In this document: positions 1 to 7,213 of the stretch, piece after piece
How positions within the stretch are numbered: the first letter of the stretch is position 1
Layout of the letters: the number at the start of each line of letters is the position of its first letter
Assembly: GCA_947175045.1 (NCBI GenBank)
Contig: CAMWLH010000095.1
Coordinates: 1-7,357 of the forward strand
Source: an uncultured Clostridia bacterium
Lineage (GTDB): Bacteria; Bacillota; Clostridia; Oscillospirales; Ruminococcaceae
DNA: 7,357 bases
Direction: 5' to 3'
The notes under the pieces: model-generated
The model's database searches: none
What the model was told of the DNA's origin: nothing
What the model saw: only the letters and a program-made list of their open reading frames with translations
Position numbers and translations under genes: made by a program

Positions 1-383
1 TCGAAAAACTCCTCGTCTATTTTCGTAAAGGAATTTATCAGCAGCTCCACCTTGTTCACAAAGCCGTCCTTGGTCTTTTTCAAGCCGTTTTTCAGCTTTG
101 CGAAAAAACCCTCTCGCTTTGCGGGAGCGTCATCCTCGTCCTCCCGCTCGGAAATATTCTCCGTTTCGGGGCTATCATCGCCGCTTTCGGGCGTATTCTC
201 CTTGGGAATATCCTCCGCGCCGCCGCTATACGCGATCGGTTCGGAGGCTTCGGGAATTTCCTCGGGAACTGCATCAATATCCGCTTCCTCGGCGGGATAT
301 TCCCCCGTTTCCACGATGTCCGATGTTGGTTCCCCGTCAAGCTCCCTCTCCTTTTTCTTTTTGAATTTATCGAATAATCCCAT
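1..383 (-). CDS. ftsY: Signal recognition particle receptor FtsY, N-terminal part (cut by window edge)
   Basis: Only the first 127 codons are present; the gene runs off the low-coordinate end of the window. FtsY is the GTPase that docks signal recognition particle-ribosome complexes at the membrane. The visible part shows a short basic start (MGLFDKFKKKKE), a poorly conserved stretch rich in Glu, Asp and Pro (residues about 13-88), and then the start of the N domain (residues about 92-127, FFAKLKNGLKKTK followed by DGFVNKVELLINSF and KIDEEFF). That basic amphipathic helix and the following segment are typical of FtsY; the GTPase G domain lies outside the window. The start codon overlaps the stop codon of the upstream S41-like gene as TAATG and has a strong Shine-Dalgarno sequence. 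Position after smc also fits, as smc-ftsY is a common Firmicutes order. The identification is strong although the diagnostic GTPase motifs are not visible. Confidence 0.9.
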   Translation of the reverse strand, partial: MGLFDKFKKKKERELDGEPTSDIVETGEYPAEEADIDAVPEEIPEASEPIAYSGGAEDIPKENTPESGDDSPETENISEREDEDDAPAKREGFFAKLKNGLKKTKDGFVNKVELLINSFTKIDEEFF

Positions 384-1672
384 TATTTCTCTCCTTTTGC
401 GGCTATCTCGTAAAGCGCGTCGACCGCACCGTCCGCCTCCACCTCAATATCGGGAGCAAGCGGCAGACCATCCTTTGCGCTGTCGGCTCTGTGAAATTTC
501 TTGTAGGATACACTGATAAGCAAGCCGGAATCGGGGCACTGAAACGTGAGCTTATCACCGTAGTGCGTGGGCATATTCCCGGGCATTTCACCGATTACCT
601 TTCCTATGCCGTTATCGGACACCGCAACGGCGAAATTCATAGCCGAGCTGAACGTGAGGTTTGACGTAAGCACATAAACCTCCCCGCCGAACGGCTCTTT
701 CACTCTGCGGTTTCTTTCATATTCTTCCTCGCAGCTTTTCAGCCTGTTCCCGATGCGAACGTCCGTACTGCCGAAAACGCTGTACCCCTCAACGTCAAGG
801 TATCTGAAAAACTCATTTATGACAAGGCTGTTTCCGCCGCCGTTTTCCCGCAGGTCTACCGCTACAGCGGAGATGCCGTTCTCCCTTACCTCGTCAAAGA
901 AGCTCTTCAGCATTTTTTTATATTCGTCGTTTAACACGCATTCGTTCAAGGTGAATATCCCTATCGAGCTTTCCTTGTCAATATAATATTCGCAAAGCTC
1001 CGCACCGCCGTTATCTCTGCCGCGTATTTCCGAAGCCGTCACGAACTCATAATGCTCCGTGACCGTCCCGCTGTCGGTGAGTATCTCGTAGTCCGCGCCG
1101 TCTGAGGTGTCGATCCCGAGCAGCTCCAGATAATTTTTTCTGATAATGACCTGCCCGAACATATGATCGGCATAAAAATCCATCTGCGTTTCGTAGGAGA
1201 AAAAGCTCCTGAAATCTTCCAGCAGCTCCGCGCACGGCACCCCGTCCACCGAAACGACTGTTCCGTCCTTGAGCAGACTAAAGTCCTCGGCGTACATATC
1301 CGACGTCGGTGTAACCAGCGTGTGAGCGTCGCCCAGTACATGGCACATTTCCGCGGCGCTTCGCCACAGCTCTTTTATCGTGATATCTCCGCTGCCGGCA
1401 ATACGGCTTCTCTGCCTATTATACTCGTCCGTGAACGACTTGTCAAGCCCCGAACCGTCAAGAAAGCAGACATGTTTTTCCGAAATGGTGCGATAAATAT
1501 AATCGAGGTCATTCAATGCCCGCTCCGCGGACAGCACGCTGTCCATCGGCAGCATATCGTCAAAGCCTTTCCGCGCGTTCAGGCTTACCGCTGACAGCAC
1601 CGCCGCGCCTATTGCTATTACCGCAAAAGCGGCAATTATCGGTATAAGGATTTTCTTTCTGTTTATTTTCAT
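383..1672 (-). CDS. Membrane-anchored S41-family (C-terminal processing type) peptidase-like protein
   Basis: This 429-residue protein starts with a basic MKINRKK and one hydrophobic segment (residues about 8-30), which looks like a signal anchor with the rest outside the cell. The remainder resembles the S41 peptidase fold: GDAHT at 114-118 (the DGHT-like motif), DLRENGGG at 273-280 (core strand and Gly-rich turn), TSNLTFSSA at 336-344 (nucleophile region, Ser342 by comparison with the TAS of CtpA-type enzymes), GEMPGNMPTHYGDK at 361-374, and GLPLAPDIEV at 402-411 near the end. No PDZ domain is obvious. The Lys of classical CtpA catalysis is not clearly present, and Met345 sits where those enzymes have Glu in SASE, so activity is uncertain; a Ser/His-type mechanism or an inactive homologue is possible. 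The substrate is unknown. It lies 156 bp after smc and overlaps ftsY by one base. GGAG at 1677-1680 supports the start, with a short spacing of four bases. Confidence 0.78.
   Translation of the reverse strand: MKINRKKILIPIIAAFAVIAIGAAVLSAVSLNARKGFDDMLPMDSVLSAERALNDLDYIYRTISEKHVCFLDGSGLDKSFTDEYNRQRSRIAGSGDITIKELWRSAAEMCHVLGDAHTLVTPTSDMYAEDFSLLKDGTVVSVDGVPCAELLEDFRSFFSYETQMDFYADHMFGQVIIRKNYLELLGIDTSDGADYEILTDSGTVTEHYEFVTASEIRGRDNGGAELCEYYIDKESSIGIFTLNECVLNDEYKKMLKSFFDEVRENGISAVAVDLRENGGGNSLVINEFFRYLDVEGYSVFGSTDVRIGNRLKSCEEEYERNRRVKEPFGGEVYVLTSNLTFSSAMNFAVAVSDNGIGKVIGEMPGNMPTHYGDKLTFQCPDSGLLISVSYKKFHRADSAKDGLPLAPDIEVEADGAVDALYEIAAKGEK
389..397 (-). promoter_or_regulatory. Ribosome binding site of ftsY, inside the S41-like gene
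   Basis: The minus strand reads AAAGGAGAG, ending five bases before the ATG of ftsY. It lies within the last codons of the S41-like gene. Together with the TAATG stop/start overlap, this supports the chosen ftsY start and suggests translational coupling of the two genes. Confidence 0.75.
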
Positions 1673-1700
1673 AAATCTCCGTATTGTGTAAAAAATGTTG

Positions 1701-1712
1701 ATCTGAGCAGAT
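1701..1712. other. 12-bp palindrome ATCTGAGCAGAT, possible operator
   Basis: The arms ATCTG and CAGAT are perfectly complementary around a two-base centre. It lies 29 bp upstream of the S41-like start codon and just downstream of an AT-rich -10-like sequence, where a repressor could act. Such a short palindrome can occur by chance and I recognise no regulator for it. Confidence 0.25.
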
Positions 1713-1740
1713 TATTTAAAAAATTTCAAAATTCCCGCAA
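1711..1740 (-). promoter_or_regulatory. Weak candidate promoter for the S41-like gene and ftsY
   Basis: On the minus strand, TTGCGG (1740-1735) and AATAAT (1716-1711) are separated by 18 bases. The -10 matches the consensus at five of six positions, the -35 at only three. The AT-rich setting and distance from the start codon are suitable, but the region is AT-rich anyway, so this is tentative. Confidence 0.22.
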
Positions 1741-1802
1741 TCACTCTCAGCCGCTCGCTGACGCTTGTTCTTTACGGGCGATTATGACACTTTTTGAAAT
1801 TT
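1721..1802. repeat. Inverted repeat with 11-bp arms flanking a GC-richer core
   Basis: AAATTTCAAAA (1721-1731) and its exact reverse complement TTTTGAAATTT (1792-1802) enclose 60 bp. On the minus strand the second arm runs into a T run (AATTTTTTAAA), so the structure could act as a weak terminator after smc, although the stem is AT-rich and the loop long. The core contains CGCTGACGCT at 1756-1765, a 10-mer that also sits in the core of the tandem repeat upstream of rnc. A relationship between the two elements is inferred, not shown. Confidence 0.5.
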
Positions 1803-1828
1803 CCTGCGTTAACGTTATGCTGCTCCGA

Positions 1829-4800
1829 CTATTTCAGCTCCACGTCAAGCTCGTCGGTAAGCTCCCGCCTTAACAGCCGTGAAACTCCCTTTTCCTGCAT
1901 GAATACCCCGTAAAGCACCTCGCAGCCCTCTATCGTGCCGCGGCGGTGAGTGATGACCATAAGCTGCGTATGATTGCTGAACTGGCTCAGATAGGATATG
2001 TACTTGTCAACATTGATATCGTCCAGCGCCGCGTCTACCTCGTCGAGCATACAGAACGGCGTGGGACGGTGCATAAGTATCGCGAAGTAGATGGTGATAG
2101 CGACCATGGTCTGCTCGCCGCCCGAAAGGGAGATCAGGTTCTTGATGACCTTTCCCGGGGGAGCCGCCTTGATCTCTATCCCCGAATTGAGCACGTCCTC
2201 GGGGTCGGTAAGCTCCAGCTCCGCGTGAGCGCCGTCGCCGAATATCTTCACGAATATCTCCTTGAAATGTGTGTTGATATCCTCAAAGCTGTTAAGGAAC
2301 CGCGCCTTTATATCGGTGGTGAGCTGCTCTATCAGCTTCTCCAGCTCGCGCTTGGAGCGCTCTATGTCCGCAAGCTGCTCCGTCTGGAACTTGAACCGCC
2401 TTGACACCTCTATATACTCGTCGATAGCCGCCATATTGACCATTCCCAGCCCGCTTATGCGCTTTTTCAGCTCGGCGAGCTCGTTTTCGGCTACCATAAG
2501 GTTTTCGGGGAGCGTCACCTGCTCCACCGCCTGCGACACCGTAAGCTCATAGCCCTCGAACAGCAGGCTGACGATAGCGTCATAGGAGCGCTGAACGGTA
2601 TTGCGCCGCTCCTCCAGCCTTGCCACCTCTCGCGAGAACTTCTCCTTGTCCGAGGCAGCCTCGTTTATGGTCTTATGCAGCTCGTTTATCTCCTTTTCAA
2701 GGTTCAGCACCTCGGCGTTGAGCCGCTCTACCTCCCCGCTCCTTTCGGTGAGAACGTCGCTGCCGCTCTCTATCTCCCGCTTTACGCGCTCTATCCTCTC
2801 GCGGAGCTCCCTGTCGGCGGAGTCAAGCTCCTCCATCGCCTGCTTGTAGCCGCCGCTGTTCTCCAGCAGCATACGGCGGTTGGATTCGATATTGCGTATC
2901 TCCGCGCCCAGCTTTTCTATCTCGCCCGCGGCGGTAACGCGCTTTATGTTCAGCTCCTGAATGCTGTCGGAGAGCGCCTTTATATGCTCCTCCGCTGCCT
3001 TTCTCTCGGAGCTTTGCGCGGAGTGCTTTTGCTCCAGCTCCTCTATCTCCTTGGCGATCCCTTCAAGCGCGCTGCAGTTCTGCTTTATGATATCGCTCTG
3101 CTGCTTTATCTGCGCGTCGAACCGCGCCAAGGTCTGCTTTGAAGCCTCTCCCTGCTGCGAGAGCTGCTCGATAAGGCTTTCCAGGCGGGATATCTCCGCG
3201 CGAACGCGTATCTCCTCGCCGTCGAGCTCCCTCAGCCTATCCTGCATACCCTCCGCTTCGATATCCATCTTCGCCACCTCGGAGCGGTACTGGTTGTACG
3301 CTTCTTCCTTTTCACGGGTGGACTGCCGCAGCTTGGATATCTCGGTGTACAGCGATTCTATCTCCTGCTTTCTGGAAATTATGCTGCCGCTTTTGTTTAT
3401 GCGGCTTCCGCCCGTAAAGGAGCCTCCCGCGTTTACAAGCTGCCCGTCAAGGGTAACTATGCGGAATTTATAGCCGTATTTCTTGCCTATTCTCGTCGCG
3501 GTGGAAAGGTCGTCGACCACCGCGGTAGTCCCGAGAAGATTTCTGATGATCTCTATATACTCGTCGTCGCACTGCACAAGCTCGCTTGCGATACCCTCAA
3601 AGCCCTGCTCCGAGGAAAGCCGCGGCTCGTTAAGGCTGCGCCCTCTCATGCTGGTGAGCGGGTACAGTGTGGCGCGCCCCGCGTTGGTCTCCTTCAGAAA
3701 GCGTATGCAGCGGTTAGCGGTCTCCTCGTTATCTACGATTATATTCTGCATTACCGACTGTAATACCGTTTCAACGGCGGTAATATAGCGCTCGCTTACC
3801 GAAATGACGTCCGCCACTATGCCATGTATGCCCGACAGCCTGCCCTGCTCGCTGGCGGTGATGATCTCCTTTACGCTGCGGTAGTAGCCGTCCTTGCTCT
3901 TTTCAATATCCGACAGCACCTTGTAGCGCTGCTGCTTTTCGCCCAGCTTCGCGGTTATCTCGTCGAGAGCCGCCCGCGCCTCATCCATTCGGCGCTTTTT
4001 GCCCTCGCGCAGGCGCTGATAGCCCGAGAGCTTGTTCTCCGTGCCGCCGTGCTCCTCGGAGATCTGCTCAAGGCTCTTTTGCGCCGCAGTTTTTTCGGCG
4101 GTATACTGCGCGGTCTTGCTCTCGCTCTCGGAGAGGTCTGCAAGGAACGCCTCGCGCTGCGCGTTGGCTTCGTTTCCCGCAAGCTCCGCCTGGCTTATGG
4201 CGATATTAGCTTCGCTCTTTTTGCGGTATGCCTCCGCCAGACCCGCCTCCAGCGCGGAATACTCCTCGCCTGCCCTGCTGCTTTTCTCCGATATCTCCGA
4301 AAGCTCCCGCTTTGCCTGCTCTATTTCGCCGTCAAAGCCGGATATCTCGGTTTTCTTTTCCGTGATTTTGCCGTTGATCTCCTCTATCTGCCCGTCAAAG
4401 CCCCTGCTGCTCTGCTCCGCATTCTTAAGCTGCTCGGTGAGCTCACCGCGGCGCTGCTCGTTATGCTTGAGGTCGTTTTCCGCAAGCTGTATCTCGGTGC
4501 GCTTGTCCGCAAGCTCCTCGTTTGCCGCCTGTATTCCGGAGCGGTGACGCTCCAGGCTGCCCTGTATGCCCAGCTTGTCGTCTGCGAGCTTCTCTATCCT
4601 CTCCTGCGCCTTGCGCGCGTCGTTCTCATAATGCTCGTACTCGCCGCGGTTTAGCAGAAGATCGTCGTCCAGCTTTTTGAGCTCCTCCCTTTTATTGAGA
4701 AGCTGCGCGGTGCTTACCGATATCTCCAGCTCCTGCCGCTTGTCCTGAAGCTCCTTTGCCAGCCGCGCCTTTTCCGACTGCTTTTCCAGTATCGGCAGGC

Positions 4801-5401
4801 GTTCCTCGTCCATTCTTATTATGTCCTTCTGGCGAAGTATATTTTCCTCGGCGGTCGCGAGCTGCTTTTCCGCGTCGGCTTTCTTGTGCAGAAACAGGGA
4901 AATGCCCGCTGCCTCCTCGAAGATCTCACGGCGCTGCGTCCCGCGCGAGTTCACTATCTCCGCCACTCTGCCCTGACCTATGATGGAATACCCGTCGCGT
5001 CCCAGACCCGTGCCCATCAGCAGCTCCTGGATATCCTTAAGACGCGACTTCTGCCCGTTGATAAGGTACTCGCTTTCTCCCGAGCGGTACAGCTTGCGGG
5101 AGATGACCACCTCGTCCGCGTCAACAGACAGCGCCCTGTCCTTGTTATCCATGGTGAGCGCCACCTTTGCGAAGCCCATCGGCTTTCTCTCCACCGTTCC
5201 GTGGAAAATAACGTCCTCCATCTTCTCGCCGCGCAGAGTTTTAGCGCCCTGCTCTCCCATTACCCAGCGCAGCGCGTCGCTTATATTGCTCTTGCCGTTT
5301 CCGTTGCTGCCCACAACGGCGGTGGTTTTTGTGTCGAAATTCAGCACCGTTTTGTCCGCGAAGGACTTGAACCCATGTATTTCAAGCGTCTTAAAAAACA
5401 T
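1829..5401 (-). CDS. smc: Chromosome segregation ATPase SMC
   Basis: SMC forms a long coiled-coil dimer that, with ScpA and ScpB, compacts and separates the chromosome. All parts are visible in 1190 residues, the usual length. The N-terminal ATPase half has a P-loop GSNGNGKSN at residues 31-39. Coiled coil covers about 170-505, a hinge about 520-665 (starting near IHGIVADVI and ending with GGSFTGGSR at 659-667), and a returning coiled coil about 675-1010. The C-terminal ATPase half carries the signature LSGGEQ at 1092-1097, Walker B FCMLDE with Asp1120 and catalytic Glu1121, the D-loop VDAALD, and the switch His1152 in ITHRRG. The P-loop differs from the usual GPNGSGKSN by P-to-S and S-to-N, leaving the key Gly, Lys and Ser intact. 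It starts at the base directly after the radical SAM stop codon (TAAATG) with GGAG six bases upstream. No scpA or scpB is in the window. Confidence 0.97.
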   Translation of the reverse strand: MFFKTLEIHGFKSFADKTVLNFDTKTTAVVGSNGNGKSNISDALRWVMGEQGAKTLRGEKMEDVIFHGTVERKPMGFAKVALTMDNKDRALSVDADEVVISRKLYRSGESEYLINGQKSRLKDIQELLMGTGLGRDGYSIIGQGRVAEIVNSRGTQRREIFEEAAGISLFLHKKADAEKQLATAEENILRQKDIIRMDEERLPILEKQSEKARLAKELQDKRQELEISVSTAQLLNKREELKKLDDDLLLNRGEYEHYENDARKAQERIEKLADDKLGIQGSLERHRSGIQAANEELADKRTEIQLAENDLKHNEQRRGELTEQLKNAEQSSRGFDGQIEEINGKITEKKTEISGFDGEIEQAKRELSEISEKSSRAGEEYSALEAGLAEAYRKKSEANIAISQAELAGNEANAQREAFLADLSESESKTAQYTAEKTAAQKSLEQISEEHGGTENKLSGYQRLREGKKRRMDEARAALDEITAKLGEKQQRYKVLSDIEKSKDGYYRSVKEIITASEQGRLSGIHGIVADVISVSERYITAVETVLQSVMQNIIVDNEETANRCIRFLKETNAGRATLYPLTSMRGRSLNEPRLSSEQGFEGIASELVQCDDEYIEIIRNLLGTTAVVDDLSTATRIGKKYGYKFRIVTLDGQLVNAGGSFTGGSRINKSGSIISRKQEIESLYTEISKLRQSTREKEEAYNQYRSEVAKMDIEAEGMQDRLRELDGEEIRVRAEISRLESLIEQLSQQGEASKQTLARFDAQIKQQSDIIKQNCSALEGIAKEIEELEQKHSAQSSERKAAEEHIKALSDSIQELNIKRVTAAGEIEKLGAEIRNIESNRRMLLENSGGYKQAMEELDSADRELRERIERVKREIESGSDVLTERSGEVERLNAEVLNLEKEINELHKTINEAASDKEKFSREVARLEERRNTVQRSYDAIVSLLFEGYELTVSQAVEQVTLPENLMVAENELAELKKRISGLGMVNMAAIDEYIEVSRRFKFQTEQLADIERSKRELEKLIEQLTTDIKARFLNSFEDINTHFKEIFVKIFGDGAHAELELTDPEDVLNSGIEIKAAPPGKVIKNLISLSGGEQTMVAITIYFAILMHRPTPFCMLDEVDAALDDINVDKYISYLSQFSNHTQLMVITHRRGTIEGCEVLYGVFMQEKGVSRLLRRELTDELDVELK

Positions 5402-6403
5402 TTATATCTCCGTTTTGGGAACGACCTCGAGATACGCTCCCGCCTGTTCCCCGACCTTTATTTTATAGCCGGCTTTTTCCAGCACCGCGATATTCCCGCG
5501 CCGCTGCCCCACCAGCCTGCTTATATTCCTTTTATCCGTCAGCACGGTATATTCGCCCTTTGGCAGCCCCTCCAGGCGCGCCGTGATATCCTCCAGCATT
5601 ATCCTGCTTTCGCACAGCTCGCGGAATGCGGGGTGGTAAACTCCCCCCAGCATATCCCGCTCCACCTCCGCGGAAGCGTGAAGTCCCATTCTGATGACCG
5701 CGATATCGTTCCGCCCGAACATTCTCAGCAGCTTTGCGCATAGCTCCACCGTTTCCTCAAACCCGAAGCTGCGGTACTCCCCGCGCTCGTACAGCTCGCC
5801 GAGCCGCGTTCCCTTTAAGATCACCGTCGGGTATATCCGCACCGTCTCCGGCGCGAGCCTTATAAACTCCCGCGCGGTGTACATAACCGCTTCGGCGCTG
5901 TCCTTGTACAGCCCCGTCATCATTTGCAGACCGAGCCGTATGCCGCTTTGCTTTATCAGCTCCGAGGCGCGCCTTACGTCCTCGGAGGTATGACCGCGCT
6001 CGTTCGCCGCAAGCACCTCGTCGCTCATGGACTGCGCTCCAAGCTCCACCGCCGTCACGCCGTACTCCCGCAGTATGTCGGTTATTTCCGCGGAAATACA
6101 GTCGGGACGAGTTGAGCAGCGTATGCCGTTATATGCCCCGAGCTCCCTCACGCCGCGCGCGGCGGCCTCCAGCAGCTCCGTCATATATCCGCGCGGGATC
6201 GCCGTGAAGCTCCCGCCGAAAAAGGCTATTTCCGCCTTTGCGCCGATATCGTTCAGGTGCTCCGCCTGCTGTGTTAGCAGCTCCCACACCTCGTCTGCCG
6301 CGGGAGCCTTCGCCGCCCCCGAAATACTTTTCTGATCGCAGAAGCTGCACCTGTGCGGACAGCCTATATGCGGAATGAAAACCGAAAGATTAGTCTGTTT
6401 CAT
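5402..6403 (-). CDS. Elp3-like radical SAM protein lacking the acetyltransferase domain
   Basis: The 333-residue protein has the radical SAM cluster motif CPHRCSFC, with Cys15, Cys19 and Cys22 (CX3CX2C) to hold a 4Fe-4S cluster. FFGGSF at 61-66 corresponds to the SAM-binding GGE-type motif. STRPD at 97-101 and ELGAQSMSDEVL at 120-131 are typical of the Elp3/oxygen-independent coproporphyrinogen oxidase-like group. Full Elp3 proteins, which modify the wobble uridine of tRNAs, carry a C-terminal GNAT acetyltransferase domain and are about 500 residues or longer; this one ends soon after the radical SAM core and a short C-terminal extension. A role in RNA modification is therefore inferred and its substrate is unknown. 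It overlaps the end of rnc by 14 nt, has only a weak Shine-Dalgarno sequence, and abuts smc, so coupling to rnc translation is likely. As far as I know, a radical SAM gene at this place is frequent in Clostridia. Confidence 0.85.
   Translation of the reverse strand: MKQTNLSVFIPHIGCPHRCSFCDQKSISGAAKAPAADEVWELLTQQAEHLNDIGAKAEIAFFGGSFTAIPRGYMTELLEAAARGVRELGAYNGIRCSTRPDCISAEITDILREYGVTAVELGAQSMSDEVLAANERGHTSEDVRRASELIKQSGIRLGLQMMTGLYKDSAEAVMYTAREFIRLAPETVRIYPTVILKGTRLGELYERGEYRSFGFEETVELCAKLLRMFGRNDIAVIRMGLHASAEVERDMLGGVYHPAFRELCESRIMLEDITARLEGLPKGEYTVLTDKRNISRLVGQRRGNIAVLEKAGYKIKVGEQAGAYLEVVPKTEI
5408..5411 (-). promoter_or_regulatory. Ribosome binding site of smc
   Basis: GGAG on the minus strand lies six bases before the smc ATG and within the final codons of the radical SAM gene. 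It fixes the smc start and shows that the two genes are translated from one message. Confidence 0.7.
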
Positions 6404-7076
6404 AGCCCATCAGCCCGATTGCTTCCTTCGCGGCAGCCTGCTCGGCTTCCTTCTTGCTCAAGCCCTTGCCCCTGCCGATTACCTGCCCGTTGAGCAGAAC
6501 GCTCGCGAAGAACACCTTGCTGTGCTCCGCCCCCTCCTCGTCGGTCACATCGTAGGAAATATGCTCCTCGGGGTTCTGCTGTATAATCTCCTGCAAGATC
6601 GTCTTGTAGTCCCCCAGCTTCACCTTGCCGCTTTTCAGCGCCTCTATTGACGGCACAAAGCCCAAAATGAACCTCTCCGCAGTCTCCGTTCCCCCGTCGA
6701 GATATATCGCCGCGATGAGCGCCTCGAAAGCGTCCGCGAGAATGGAGCGCCTGTCACGACCGCCCGTCATTTCCTCGCCCTTTCCGAGCAGTATATACTT
6801 CCCGAGCCCTATCCTCTTCGCAAAGCTGTACAGCGAGTTCTCGCACACGATAGACGCGCGCAGCCGCGTAAGACCGCCCTCCGGCTCCTTATTCATATTC
6901 GTAAAAAGATACTTCGACACGGTAAGCTGCAAAACGCTGTCTCCGAGAAACTCCAGTCTCTCGTTGCAGCCGTTGTTCTTCCCGCCGGAATAGCTGGAAT
7001 GGGTCATAGCCCGCTCCAGAAGCGATTTATTTTTAAAGGCGTAGCCGATAGCGCCCTCAAGCTCCCGAAAATTCAT
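6390..7076 (-). CDS. rnc: Ribonuclease III
   Basis: RNase III cleaves double-stranded RNA and matures the ribosomal RNA precursors. The 228 residues match the usual bacterial length. The catalytic domain has the signature NERLEFLGDS at 38-47, giving Glu42 and Asp46 as metal-binding residues, together with Glu66, and Asp115 and Glu118 in ADAFEALIAAIYLD. The double-stranded RNA-binding domain spans about 153-224, starting at LGDYKTILQEIIQQN and ending with KKEAEQAAAKEAI. The start is supported by AAGGTGAT shortly before the ATG. It is the first gene of a tight group with the radical SAM gene and smc. In many Firmicutes acpP precedes rnc; here the upstream side is occupied by a repeat array and the window ends. 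RNase III often processes its own leader, and the palindromic repeats just upstream could supply such a hairpin, but that is speculation. Confidence 0.97.
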   Translation of the reverse strand: MNFRELEGAIGYAFKNKSLLERAMTHSSYSGGKNNGCNERLEFLGDSVLQLTVSKYLFTNMNKEPEGGLTRLRASIVCENSLYSFAKRIGLGKYILLGKGEEMTGGRDRRSILADAFEALIAAIYLDGGTETAERFILGFVPSIEALKSGKVKLGDYKTILQEIIQQNPEEHISYDVTDEEGAEHSKVFFASVLLNGQVIGRGKGLSKKEAEQAAAKEAIGLMGYETD

Positions 7077-7079
7077 TAT

Positions 7080-7087
7080 ATCACCTT
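7080..7087 (-). promoter_or_regulatory. Ribosome binding site of rnc
   Basis: AAGGTGAT on the minus strand is complementary to the 16S rRNA tail through GGTGAT and ends three bases before the ATG. It supports the rnc start and lies just outside the first palindromic repeat unit. Confidence 0.65.
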
Positions 7088-7095
7088 ATTTGAAA

Positions 7096-7166
7096 AAAAT
7101 TTTCCGCGACCCGACCGCGAAAACTCCGCTGACGCTCCGCTTCCGCAGTCTCCCGCGGAAAATTTT
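7096..7166. repeat. Large inverted repeat in repeat copy 1
   Basis: AAAATTTTCCGCG (7096-7108) pairs exactly with CGCGGAAAATTTT (7154-7166), enclosing 45 bases. On the minus strand the stem ends in a run of seven T, so it resembles a terminator or attenuator directly before rnc, though the loop is long. The loop contains a weaker inner pairing of CGCGAAAAC with GCTTCCGCA-like sequence. Confidence 0.75.
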
Positions 7167-7184
7167 GCTGCGTGGGCGTTGTGT

Positions 7185-7199
7185 CGCTCTTTTCGAGCG
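7185..7199. repeat. Small hairpin in repeat copy 1
   Basis: CGCTC (7185-7189) and GAGCG (7195-7199) pair around TTTTC. The same hairpin recurs 118 bp further on at 7303-7317. It lies between the large inverted repeats of successive copies. Confidence 0.55.
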
Positions 7200-7213
7200 T
7201 TGCTTTGTTTGAA

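Larger units (their letters stand above)
1673..1828. other. smc to S41-like intergenic region
   Basis: This 156-bp gap is the only sizeable break between genes downstream of rnc. It is AT-rich at its edges with a GC-richer core. It holds an 11-bp inverted repeat, a 12-bp palindrome, a weak promoter candidate and the S41 ribosome binding site. No tRNA or convincing small gene was seen. It is the natural place for partial termination after smc and for a separate start for the S41-ftsY pair. Confidence 0.6.

Noticed and set aside
52..516. A 154-codon Ser- and Pro-rich open frame on the plus strand
   Set aside because: It is the complement of the ftsY acidic region and the end of the S41-like gene, both of which have good motifs and ribosome binding sites.
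1163..1594. A 143-codon open frame on the plus strand inside the S41-like gene
   Set aside because: It is antisense to a gene with S41 motifs and has no recognisable features.
3824..4654. A 276-codon open frame on the plus strand opposite smc
   Set aside because: It lies wholly antisense to the SMC coiled coil, is dominated by Leu, Ala and Arg as expected from a complementary frame, and shows no recognisable domain.
4886..5743. A 285-codon open frame on the plus strand across the smc/radical SAM junction
   Set aside because: It is antisense to two confidently identified genes, shows no domain or convincing ribosome binding site, and has the composition of a shadow frame.
7074..7079. TATAAT as a -10 promoter element at the rnc start
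   Set aside because: It overlaps the ATG, so transcripts would begin inside the gene, and it lacks a suitable -35; it is the spacer plus start codon.
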